From positions 1 to 64,000 of the forward strand of contig MCFE01000238.1 in NCBI GenBank assembly GCA_002104905.1: 64,000 bases of DNA, in the 5' to 3' direction. A model generated the notes under the pieces. It made no database searches. It had not been told where the DNA came from and was given only the letters and a program-made list of their open reading frames with translations. The position numbers and the translations under genes were made by a program. This document shows positions 33,397 to 43,490 of this stretch, one piece after another (the stretch's first letter is position 1; each line of letters starts with the position of its first letter). Origin of the DNA: Basidiobolus meristosporus CBS 931.73. Taxonomy: Eukaryota; Basidiobolomycota; Basidiobolomycetes; Basidiobolales; Basidiobolaceae.

Positions 33397-33640
33397 GGCT
33401 AAATACCAAGAAGTTTTTTGTGGATATACAGGAGGTATTCATGGCAGAAGTGGCAACAACCAAGTATATGTTTGCAAGCTGTATATGTTACCAGCAGTAC
33501 AAGTTATATGGCAACTTTGCAAGTATCACACTAAAAAGCTGTAAAGTTGAGGTGATAGAAGTATGTCAATTGTGCAGGTGTGCAGATTTGTAGAGGTTAG
33601 CAACCAGGAGGCCATAGTTTTTTTGGATTTGAGCCATATG
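33397..33640 (+). mobile_element. CACTA C3 3' flank after H3
   Basis: Continues C3 across the Harbinger insertion. It matches 150-350 in reverse (AATACCAAGAAGTT; TTGCAAGTATCACACTAAAA). A 75-codon frame here has no recognised function. Confidence 0.7.
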
Positions 33641-33739
33641 TGGAATACCCAAGGTAAGAGTAGATAAGCAAATAAAGGACAGTGATTCTATTATTGGCAC
33701 AAGATGATCATATTTAGCTGATTTCCGGATTAAAAACCA

Positions 33740-34464
33740 ATCCCCCAGCTAACTTGGAGCACTGTGAAGCCTGCATATATGGGAAACAAGCCAGACAACT
33801 CTTCAAGAGCTCTGGTTTAATCAAACCTCAGATAAAATCAGATCTAATTAACTCAAATCTGTGTTAACCTATGCAAAAATTATTCCAAGGTGGGATGAAG
33901 TATCTAATCACTTTTGCTGATGACTATACAAGATATATTTAGGTCTACTTTATGGAGAGAAAGGAAGAAGCTCTGTCTAAGTTCAGGGAGTGTAACTCCA
34001 TGGTGGAGACAGAAACTGGCAAAAAAATCAAGAAAATACGCTCTGATAATGGTGGAGAATAGACCTCAAAACTTGTCATCCACTTCTGCAAAATGCATGG
34101 GATAAAGCAAGTGACTACTGTACCATGCTCCCCACAGCAAAATGGAGTAGTAGAATGTGCTAACAAAGCAATAATTGATATGGCAAGATCTATGAATCAT
34201 GATCAAAAATTATCCTATGATTTTTGGGTGGAATCCGTTGCTACAGCTGTTTACCTTAAAAATAGAGGTTACAGCAGAATACTTTGTGATTCTACTTCAT
34301 TTCAAGCATGGTATGATTACAGACCAGGTGCAGAGCACCTAAGAATACTTTGGATTGCAGCATATGCCAACAAACTGCCTGGATATAAGTCAAAATTTGA
34401 GCCAAACATTGTAAAATGGATATTCTTGGGCTACTGCAATGAGAGTAAAGCATACAGACTCTAA
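33740..34464 (+). pseudogene. Copia B integrase
   Basis: The zinc-binding end reads LEHCEACIYGKQARQLFKSS. The core reads ITFADDYTRYI (first Asp), KIRSDNGGE (second Asp) and PQQNGVVECANKAI (Glu), so the DDE triad is kept. The last 123 codons (34,093-34,464) are open, ending WIFLGYCNESKAYRL. In-frame stops lie near 33,940 and 34,060. Confidence 0.8.
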
Positions 34465-34749
34465 AATACCAAAGCAAAGAAGCTAATCAAGTCCAGGGAT
34501 GTCCTGTTTGATGAAAATATAAAATATTCACAAAAAATTACATCGGTTGATGATAAAAATCTGATCTTAAGTCCACCATTTGTTAGGATTAAATCAGAGC
34601 AAAACACTGATAGTTTTTTACCCCAGAGGACTCTACAACCATGGCTCAGCCTGATGCAGTGCTCAGGAAAATCCCAGAAGTGAGCATTCCAGTATCAAAT
34701 GCCTTTAGATTCAATTGGACAAGAAATAGCCCAAATACAATATCAATGA

Positions 34750-37050
34750 GGGTACAAACTTAGCCTATGCCTATTCAGTCCATATTGATGAGCCCCAGAG
34801 TGTAAAAGAGGCCATAAATATCCCTCAGACAAAGATTTGGAGATCTGCAATGACTGAGGAATATTTGGCCTTGATGGAAAATCAAACTTGGGTCTTAGTC
34901 AAATTACCAATCAACCAAAGATCTATTTGGAAGGCAATGGGTTTGTAAGACAAATACAAGGCAGAAAATACAACCAAAAGATACAAAGCAAGAGTTGTGG
35001 CCAATGGATACTGTTGTGCATCAACATTTAAAATTAGCCAATTTTACTCCGTTTGAAAATCTAGCACCCTAACTGATTTTCCCTAACCCAAACATAACAA
35101 ATCCCAGTTACAGCTTATTTTATCCCACCTCAGAATCTATTTTTAGCTATCACACCTGATCTATTTTCAAATGGTCATTATGTTATCAATCTATCTGCCA
35201 AGCCTTCCCAGGTGATTAGTCATCTGAGATCTATCCAACCGCTGTGCAGTTGCCAAGACATCAGTTGATTGATGATGTAATTTTCATTTATCTTATGCAC
35301 CTATGAACACCCAAATTGATTTCAATCAATCCAGTCCCTTGGCACTTACTAATTCAACTTGATCAGAAAAGGATAAATAAAGTTTACTGAACCTTTTGGT
35401 TTAGTGTGTGTCTCAACAAAATTAAGATTCTGTCTCAGCAAAAATAAGAATCCAACAATTCAGTTCTAGTTTCTATCCAAGCCTAGTATATCTAGCTCTC
35501 CAAAGAACACCAAGCCTAGCCTGCCTAGCAAACAAATATCATTGTCTTTATAGCCAACCCAGCTATATCCAAGACCAATATTAGATCAGAATCTTTCTGC
35601 TAATATTTCCGCTACTCTCTGACAATTCTAAGATTCTGCACTTAATTGACCCTTTGGTTCAGTTAAACCATTCAAGAGTTTTATTACACTTTCTCTTGGA
35701 TACAACAGATACTCTCAAACAAAAGGACTTGACAATACCAAAACCTTTGCACCTGCAGCCAAGTTTAAATCCATCAGATCAACATTGGCTATTGCTGCCA
35801 AATACATTTTTTTATACATTGAATGGATGTAAAAACGGCATTTTTGAGTGAAGAACTAGGTGGGGACATTTATATGAACCAGCCTGATGGTTTGTTGACC
35901 AATATATCCCTCATTTGGTCTGCAAGCTTAAAAAAGCTCTATATGGTCTCAAACAATCACTAAGAGCCTGGAATAGTAAGATGGATTCTTATTTGGAATC
36001 TTTGAATTTCAAATGGAGTAATACTGACTATATTATATACTATAAGCCAGATAGGGCAAGTCCAGTTCTATTGGCTCTATATGTAGATGATATTTTTATA
36101 GCCACTAATAACCTAGCAACATTAGAAGAGACTAAATCCAGCCTATCTAAAAAGCTCAAGATTTCCATTCTAGGAGAACCAATTTACTACTTGGGATAAA
36201 GCTCTTCATAGATAGAAGTACCCTGACAATCACTCTAAGGTACTCCAAGTATATTAAAGATATACTAAAGAAGTATCAAATGGAAAACTGTAAACCAGCA
36301 TCTACCACAATGAAGACAAACCTTGACTTGATCAAAACTCAACCAAATTAATAGTGCTTGGTGCCATCTGAAGGCCCTGACTTTCCTTATCAATCTATGA
36401 CTGGCAGTCAGATGTATATCATTCTTGGAAAATGTCCAGATATCTCATATTCAGTGAGAGTTGTCAGCCAGCATAATCCAAACTATGGATCTGATCATAT
36501 TGCAGCAGTTAAGTGGATTTTTGGATATCTGTAAGGAGCTGCTGATCTCTACTTGAGATACACTTATAAGGATTCAGAACAGGATCTTGTGAGATACTCT
36601 GATGCTGATTGGGGACAAAAGTTAGAAGACAGAAGATTCACCACAGGTGACACCTTTTGTTACTGTGAAGGAGCAATTTCATGAAATTCAACAAAGAAAC
36701 CAACTGTAGCACCTTCCACCACAGAGGTAGAGTATGTGGCAGCCTGTGAAGCTACAAAAGAAGCCATATGGTTCAGAAAGTCTTTTACAGATTTAGGTCT
36801 ATGTCAAAAAATGCCTATTACTATATTTTAAGATAATTAAGGATGCATATAATCAGGTAGAAATCCAACATTTCATGCTAGAACTGAGTACATAGATGTT
36901 AGACATTATTTCATACATAAAGCTATAGAGAATAACTTAGCTAGCTTAGTTTACTATCCTTCAGACAAAATGCTTGCAGTCATATTTACCAAACCATTAG
37001 CTAGAAACATGTTCAAATATCTTAGGTCAAATTAGGACTAGTTAGCATGT
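34750..37050 (+). pseudogene. Copia B reverse transcriptase and RNase H
   Basis: Blocks in order: WRSAMTEEYLALMENQTW and KRYKARVVANGY, the nested LTR, TFAPAAKFKSIRSTLAIAAK, DVKTAFLSEELGGDIYMNQP, then the open frame 35,915-36,199 with KLKKALYGLKQSLRAWNSKM and ALYVDDIFIATN, where the YVDD box is intact. RNase H shows YSDADWGQKLEDRR, PSTTEVEYVAACEATKEAIW and HARTEYIDVRHYF. Several stops occur, including one in VKWIFGYL-stop. Confidence 0.85.
35012..35707. repeat. Solo LTR of a different family nested in Copia B RT
   Basis: 696 bp starting TGTTGTGCATC and ending GGATACAACA, flanked by a perfect GATAC duplication (35,007-35,011; 35,708-35,712). Removing it with one GATAC restores GYSQTKGLDNTKTFAPAAKF, the standard Copia RT reading. 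The family does not occur elsewhere in the window. No internal coding sequence, so a solo LTR is the best reading. Confidence 0.85.
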
Positions 37051-37069
37051 ACATTAAGCCAAGTGGGAA

Positions 37070-37709
37070 TGTTGTAAGAGTTTGGAACTCCACCTAAATA
37101 CTTGCCTAGCTTAGTCACTTAGATCATTACCTTCAAATCCTAGGGAATACTGACCAAATTCCTTGTTGGGATTTACTTAGAATACTTTCACCAAAATATC
37201 AGGAACCCAGAACATCAAAATTCTCAAAGTTGTTCAAACAGCCCCAAACTTTGCACACATGTTCTTGGGACCTTCTTAAACCTATTGTGTGTTTGTAATG
37301 CCAAGACCATGTAAAAGTATAAATATTACTTTTACATGCAATAAATCATTAAGTGCAAACTGTTGTAAAAATTTGGAATTCCACCTAAGTATTCACTTAG
37401 CTTTGTCACTTAGATCATTACCTCCAAATTCTAGAGAATACTGACCATACTCCTTGCTTGGATATACTTGTAATTTCTTCACTAAAATACCAGGTACCCA
37501 GAACATGAGAACTCTTAAAGTTGTCCAAACAGCCCCAAACTTTGCACACATGTTCTTGGGACCTTCCTTAACCTATTCTACGTGTTTGTAATGCCAAGAC
37601 CAGGTAAAAGTATAAATACTACTTTTACATTCAATAAATCATTGAGTGAAAACCACATAATCTACTTGTTCTCCCAATCACTTCCAATATCTCCAAGACT
37701 CTTACAACA
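37070..37709 (+). repeat. Two tandem Copia B LTRs
   Basis: The first copy, 37,070-37,360, follows the purine tract but lacks its last about 55 bases. The second, 37,361-37,709, is complete with inverted ends TGTTGTAAAAA...CTCTTACAACA. Internal TATAAATA and ACATTCAATAAATCATTGAG stretches look like promoter and polyadenylation signals. Confidence 0.8.
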
Positions 37710-37744
37710 AAAATGGTCATAGAGAGCTGAAGGACTGCAACAAT

Positions 37745-38360
37745 ACCATGCAAATATTGTCTTAGCACCAATTAAATATTGTCAAGTTTTATTCCTTTAT
37801 TTGGCTGTAAAAGTAGCCAAACACCATCATGATCCCATCATAAGATTGTTAGGAGGGTCACTAATTCCAAGCTGCTGTTATTATGACGGTCTCTGAGCAG
37901 GATCTTAATGGCTGATCTGGATCAGATCCACCCATGGGACCAAATTATTTCTCATGGGGTATTGGTACAATAGTATTATACAGAACTAGCTGTAGGCTGC
38001 TGTACTGCCATAATAATGCCAACAGAGATTTGCAATGAGGCCATCAAAACACCATCAAGTTTCTTGCCATATAAGGCAATTGGATGTATTGGCCAGTTAG
38101 GTCTGCTCAAGTAAATATAGAGTGCATTAAGACTGTTAGAATGTCATGCAATTGTTGTCAAAAGACTGCTCTAACACCATCAAGCTTTTAGCTTTATTTT
38201 GGCAGTAAAATCAGCAAAATGCCATCACAATCCCAATATAAGATCATGTAGAGGGTCAATGATTCCAAGCTTCTGGCATTATTGCACACTCATGGTGGGA
38301 TCCTGATGGCTGATCCCAATTGGATCCACCCATGGGACCAAATTGTTTTTCATGGGGCTT
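37745..38360. repeat. Diverged direct repeat of about 400 bp
   Basis: 37,745-37,960 and about 38,140-38,359 share ordered blocks (TTTGGCTGTAAAAGTAGCC; GAGGGTCACTAATTCCAAGC; CCACCCATGGGACCAAATTA and their variants), with a period of 398 bases measured on CCCATGGGACCAAATT. No frame. The unit is not seen elsewhere in the window. Confidence 0.6.
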
Positions 38361-38389
38361 AGTCACAGGATTTAAACTTTGTGATGTCC

Positions 38390-38790
38390 TTTTGATGGGA
38401 TCAACAAAACTATTTTTCATTGGGAACCTCAAGAGCTCAAAAGACTGTCACAATGCCTCCAGTGGAGTCCTAGAACATTAATAGGCACATCAAGAGCTTG
38501 CAGTACTTCTTTAAGAGTAGTGCTCAAGAAAATGCACTTGAATGTTGCAAGGATTTATAGCAGATGAGGTACTAGACCCTGCAGTCCTAGCTGAAGACCA
38601 TGATGTATGGGAACCATTGAACAAACTGTGGCATAAAGCCATAGGGTTTCTGCAAAGTCATGGAAAAAGGGCACTACAGTGGAAATACTCATTGAATGGT
38701 GGATTTGAATGAAGTTACTTGTGGAGTATGAGGTTGGACTTTATGTTAGTGTTAGGTATAGGGGCTTGTATAGGCATGTGCAATTTGAAA
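38390..38790 (+). pseudogene. Repeat gene X, copy X4
   Basis: Plus-strand fragment matching X3 in order: the TCACAATGCCTCCAGTGGAG segment, the ADEVLDPAVLAEDHDVWEPL core (about 38,550-38,620), and GCATAAAGCC to GTGGAGTATGAGGTTGGACT. Stops and an indel break the frame. No Tnp2 remnant adjoins it, so gene X is not always linked to CACTA copies. Confidence 0.55.
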
Positions 38791-38879
38791 TTTAGTACCA
38801 ACTGATGATTCAGAGGAAATAAACTGGTTTATATGGTAAGTAAGTGAAGTGATGGCTGTTTGACAGAATTGTCATAATT

Positions 38880-39655
38880 CTCACATGGGCTGATCATCTC
38901 CTTTTAGAGGCACTGGTTTGATGTGTGTCCTTTCCTTTTGCAGTAGCTGCAAAACAGGTTGCTGTTGCCTTTGAAGAATATAAAGTGCCTTGTGTGTTGG
39001 TTATTATTGCTTATTACAGCATTTTCTTCTTCCTTCTTAGCGGTATTTGATTTTCTTGATTCTTCATCCAGGAGCCTTTGATATAAACACTTTAAGGTCA
39101 AATCTTCAGCTCTGTACTCTAGGGCTTATAAAAGGCCCTGAAGCCTGTCTGTCAGGATATTCAGGCAAATAACTATCACATCTCCATCAGTAGTTGGTGT
39201 ACCCACTGATTACACCTAATCAACCTACAAGGTAGCTCCATTAGTTAGATTTTTCATTTGTTTCCTGGCAACATCTTTGTAGTAGAGAGTTTTCATCAAA
39301 TATACAGCCTCTTAGCAGCTGAGCATGACTGGTAGGTGCCTTCTAATGCCTTCCTGGTGCTCTTTGCCATTCTTGCTCTTGAGTATTGGATTAGCAATTT
39401 TCTTTAACATAAAGGCAAATGCAGTTGAAGGCATTTTATTCTTTCTTCTGGTACTTTAAAGTTTCCTCAACTATGTTTTTAGGAAGGCATTCTTCTCCCA
39501 TATCAATATTCTTAAGGCCTCTTTCCTCTAACAGCATCTTCATCTTCACCTTCCAGACTTGGTAGTTAGTGCCATCCAATATTTCAGCAGAGCCAAATGT
39601 TCCAGTAATAGCAGTAGTAGGCATTGCAGAGAGTGAGAGCTTGGGGCTCATAACC
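38880..39655 (-). pseudogene. Copia family B gag fragment with primer site
   Basis: The N-terminus, at 39,651-39,436, reads EILDGTNYQVWKVKMKMLLE. The C-terminus, at 39,101-38,904, has the knuckle CSYCKRKGHTSNQC. The middle is frame-shifted. The half-tRNA iMet primer box lies at 39,643-39,655, directly inside the LTR. It is the gag portion that the plus-strand B element lacks. Confidence 0.75.
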
Positions 39656-39900
39656 TGTTATAAGAGTCTTGGAGATATTGGAAGCTATTGGGAGAAGAAG
39701 TAGAGCATGGGTCTTTCACTTAATAATTAATTGAATATAATAGTGGTATTATACTTTTACATGATCTTGGCATTATAAACTTGCTGAATATGTGTAGGGA
39801 AGGCCCAAGAGCATGTGTGCAAAGTTTGGGGCTGTTTGGACAACTTAGAATATTTTCACCAAAATATCAGGTATCCAGGACATGTAAATTCTCAGAGTTG
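39656..39900 (-). repeat. Truncated 5' LTR of Copia B (right edge of the transposon block)
   Basis: Starts TGTTATAAGAGTCTTGGAGA, the reverse complement of the LTR end at 37,690-37,709. Similarity fades at about 39,900. Beyond here the sequence changes to CpG-containing single-copy DNA. Confidence 0.75.
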
Positions 39901-41367
39901 TGGAACAAGCCTGGTTTGTATTTGCACCTGTTAAAAGTAATTGCAAGCTTTTCAGCACTACTGTGTTCTGCTAAAAGAATAGATACATACTGGAATTGGT
40001 GTAAAATTACTTGCAACAATATATTGCTGATGTTCAGTGGACACAAAACCTTATTAAGAAAACTTCATGCAACAGCCCATAACATACCATATTCACGGTA
40101 CACTCGGCACGTTGGACCATATTAGCGTAAGCAGAACTAAAGTCAATCTGGCCCTATACATTTCACACAAGTTTCTTCTAAAGCCACGGAGTAAATACCA
40201 TAAACACGATGCTACAGGTTGGCATAGCCATTTTTAGCATATTGATTGCAAATGCCATTTAAAATAACAGGTTGCATGTACAAAAGCGGTTGGAGCCTAC
40301 GGTTAAACGTTTCAAGAAAACATGTTGGAGGAAGGATTGCATCCGCCTGGAGCCCAATCTATTTGACCTTTTTCTGGGTACAAGAAACCTAGAACGCACT
40401 GATGGAAAGGGGAACACATGCTGTGTGACAACTGTTGATTGGGGTGAGATCGATTAAGTGATTTTGATGCTATTGATAAGCCTATCTATGCGCTCCAGCA
40501 ACATTCCGGATCTCCATACAAGTAAGGCAATTCACTCTACTCCATTGGAACATCAGATGCCAATCTCTAGCCGGAGCTTGTTTAGCGCAAGGAGGAGGTC
40601 CAAGTCGGATGGGTGTGAATATTCCAGCAAACTTGGATAGGCTTGGTGAAACTGAGGAGCAGGTATAATCAAGGAAGCTCATTTGTGATGGAATACAGCC
40701 GCTTTGCGTGATGCTGGGGCTTTTACGCCTTCGTGATCTCCATCAATTATCCAGTCATCGCATTGCCAAACAAGCGCCTAAATTTCGAGTGGACCCGCTG
40801 TGGGGAACACCTGCACCAGTACAGCTCAGGTAAAGCGAATCTGGGCATGAGAGGCTTTTGCTCAAGATGGCGTCTAGCCCGACGCCAAACTTGCCCCTTC
40901 AGTAGGATCAATCGGGCACCAGCCCATTTTCCGCGTATGCGACACCATTCGGACGGAATTTGGTAACTGATAGATAAGTTGCTGATGATCTAAGGGTATC
41001 TGTCAAGTGTTCTAGAGATCTGGATGGATATCTCTAGGAAATTGATACTTCATGCACCCACCATTTCCTCTGATCGCGATGGACGAGAAATTTTCGGAGT
41101 TTAGGCACAGAAGGGTACGGGGTGTAACATCATGCTGTAACCAACAACAACTGGATGTCGCATTTCCTGAGCTCCTCGATTCAAGTGAAACCACAGCCTC
41201 TCGTTAATCCATGCAGTGCAACCATAGATGATCAGAACGATTCGGATTTACCGCTGGAGGCATTAACCACGCAACCATATAAACGAGTGCTTACCACTGT
41301 GGAGACGCCGCTTACTCTCAACTTTTTCCAGTGAATATTCCCTTGATTGAACGGGCCATTCGCTGAT
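39901..41367. other. Boundary region, no supported gene
   Basis: Transition from transposons to genes. From about 40,090 CpG becomes common. Open plus-frame stretches at about 40,501-40,670 and 40,681-40,829 (the latter ending at a GTAAAG donor-like site) and an open minus-frame stretch near 40,560-40,660 look partly protein-like, but I recognise no family and cannot build a consistent spliced model. A degraded gene is possible. The last few hundred bases should hold the promoter of the zinc-finger gene. Confidence 0.4.
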
Positions 41368-42195
41368 ATGGATTTATCTCCGGATATTTCTTGCCTCCCA
41401 GGGGACGAGTGCCTACTCCCCTCGCGCTGGCTCCCGCAAAGTTATTTCTCGATTCCCCTGCTCCGGTCTTCGCTCCAGGATCCAAACATACCACCAACCT
41501 TGATCTACTCTTCATTTGACATGAACGCCCCTCCAGCAGAAAGCCCAAAAATAGACTACAACGTTGAACTCCTATTCGAATGCGGAATAGAGTCTAATAG
41601 CCACACTACCTGCGAACCCTCCCCTAAGATCGCAGATTGGCTCAGCTCTCAGGACGGCTATTACGAACCATATGAACATGTAGCTTTTATTGGTGCTGTC
41701 GACGAAACCAACCATACCGCTGTAGGATTGAATCCACAGACTGCCCTATCCACCCCATTTGCAACGGGAAGTAACCTCCTTACAGAGCCACCAAGCACGC
41801 CCTCCTACTTGGGTGGCTCTACCCTGCACCCTCTGTTTGTGGCTGAGGTTGGAAACTCTCCTTGGCGGCGTGCAAGCAAAAGCTCGGCGTACATATGCCC
41901 ATACCCCAATTGCTCAAAGAGGTTCGTTCGACGCCAAAGCCTTCAGCTTCATCAGATCTGTCATTCCGGTCAGAAACCATATTCCTGTACATACTGCGAG
42001 AAGCAATTCGCGCGAAAGCACGACATGAATCGCCATGCGAGAAAACATACAGGGGAACTGCCCTACCAATGTATATTTTGTGAAAAGGGTTTCGCCAGAC
42101 CCGATGCACGCAAGAGGCATTATCAATTCGAAAAGGGATGTGACAATCTCTCGGAGGCTCCATCGGCCAGGAAGCAAAGAGTCAGTTCTCTGTAG
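41368..42195 (+). CDS. C2H2 zinc-finger transcription factor
   Basis: 275 residues from the ATG at 41,368; an in-frame TGA at 41,344 excludes an earlier start. The N-terminal 170 residues are Pro/Ser-rich and probably disordered or activating. Three tandem fingers follow: residues about 175-199 (CPYPNCSKRF...HQICH), 206-228 (CTYCEKQFARKHDMNRHARK) and 234-258 (CIFCEKGFARPDARKRH...C, a C2HC ending). The KQFARKHDMNRHARKHTGE linker style and FARPDA recall the finger block of calcineurin-responsive Crz1-like factors in fungi. Whether it is an orthologue is unclear, because no calcineurin docking motif is evident. Nuclear DNA binding is expected. Single exon. Confidence 0.85.
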   Translation: MDLSPDISCLPGDECLLPSRWLPQSYFSIPLLRSSLQDPNIPPTLIYSSFDMNAPPAESPKIDYNVELLFECGIESNSHTTCEPSPKIADWLSSQDGYYEPYEHVAFIGAVDETNHTAVGLNPQTALSTPFATGSNLLTEPPSTPSYLGGSTLHPLFVAEVGNSPWRRASKSSAYICPYPNCSKRFVRRQSLQLHQICHSGQKPYSCTYCEKQFARKHDMNRHARKHTGELPYQCIFCEKGFARPDARKRHYQFEKGCDNLSEAPSARKQRVSSL

Positions 42196-43490
42196 ATCAT
42201 ACGGAAAGTCGACGTCTTACTGTTCGTAACATCCAGTCTTGTTTTGGCATCAACCCATTAGTATTGCTTATTTATCGTACCCGCACGATTGTACATTGAA
42301 CTGAGTTAGTATTAGATAATAATTTCCCTATTTACATTTAGCAAGTCACATTATGTGGATATCAAAATAAATCCTGTGGTTCAATGGTCAAGTAATATTT
42401 CTCCTCATCGGCGATAATTCGACATCCCACAACTCCTCGCCATGGCAGTGAAATCGAGTATATATCCAATAACCCCACCCCAATTTTCAAACAGAAGACG
42501 ATTGGGAGATTTCTAGCGAGCCTCCGGATCAGGAACGGCCTTGTTGTGTGGGAAGCATTACGAAGCCGAGTTTTTATTATTACCATGTATATCTATATAG
42601 TAACTTGTTTGTTTTCGCGATTGTGAGGATACCGTTAATGGAGACCGTCGCCCGCCGTAACAATCATCACGTGGACAAGTTTTTATGGGCCCAGAAACAT
42701 CGATACAGTTAGTTCGCCTGGTTCCAGATTAGACGATGAAGGTCCCAAAACGGGACTCAGCCGCAATCCTGCCGACTTCAAATCATACGGAGCACAGTGT
42801 ACCATCAAAGCTGTCGGCCATTCGAAGCGAGGGAATCAATCATGAAGCCCGTTGTGGATAGCCGCCCAAAAGCTCCGACTTTACATTTCAAGTAAGACCA
42901 AGTGAAGTGCAAGTAATCACCAGAAACACGCAGGAAAGATTCAAGCAAGATCTGGAACCTCTGAGATGACGAATTTTCTCACCAACTATGACTTCACTGG
43001 CACCTGAGGCATGAAAGACTCGGCGGCAATACATAATCCAGTCAGACCCTCATCACGATCCTATATCCAGCTGGATCGATATACATGCTAATAAACCGGC
43101 TGCATTCGTGTCTTGGCCAAATACCACTGAAACAACGATGGGCATGGGTATGGGTATGGGTATGAGTATGGGTGTGGGGATGGATATGGATATGCACATG
43201 AATACTGATACGACTGGAACTCCCATCACGAACGTCATGAATGACTAATCGATTGGTAGTTTGCAGTGCGCGCTCATGCTGGATATATTGAAAAGAACAT
43301 TGTCTGACAACAAAATGTTTTCTCGGGTTAAAGTGAGAAGGACTATGGCCGGATGTATATTCTAAATGTGATGAAAGGCAGTGCAGTAGGACGGGGGTGG
43401 TTTTTACAAAGAGCACAGCATAGGTGACACGATCATATGAATCCTCCTCTCCATGGTCTGGGTGTTCATTCGGGTTTGCTGACCTGTTCA
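42196..43490. other. Intergenic region with a small ORF and a hexamer repeat
   Basis: Separates the zinc-finger gene and the convergent permease gene. A 74-codon minus-strand ORF (42,362-42,586, ATG start) contains one hydrophobic stretch (NLPIVFCLKIGVGLLDIY). It could be a small gene, but nothing identifies it. An open plus-strand frame (43,015-43,248) spans the hexamer repeat described separately. Confidence 0.4.
43141..43200. repeat. GGTATG-type hexamer repeat
   Basis: About ten tandem copies of GGNATG, grading into GATATG. In the plus frame (open from 43,015 to TAA at 43,246-43,248) this reads Gly-Met repeats followed by MDMDMHM. On the minus strand it reads His/Thr/Pro repeats. The Met/His pattern resembles copper-binding tails, but no transporter segment adjoins it, so a microsatellite is the safe call. 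Confidence 0.65.

Larger units (their letters stand above)
33690..37709 (+). mobile_element. Ty1/Copia family B element, 5'-truncated, with tandem 3' LTRs
   Basis: Integrase, RT and RNase H lie in Copia order on the plus strand. Gag, protease and 5' LTR are missing at the junction with CACTA DNA. The RT region is split by a solo LTR of another family (35,012-35,707). After a purine tract (AAGTGGGAA) come a truncated LTR (37,070-37,360) and a full LTR (37,361-37,709). Stops and frameshifts show it is inactive. Confidence 0.85.

Noticed and set aside
37361-37709. Family B LTR read as a MITE because of its inverted ends
   Set aside because: TGTTGTAAGAG...CTCTTACAACA are LTR ends; the sequence follows a polypurine tract and Copia RNase H, and a primer site adjoins the related copy at 39,656.
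41759-42229. Several ORFs of 64-114 codons on both strands
   Set aside because: Shadows of the C2H2 finger region in other frames.
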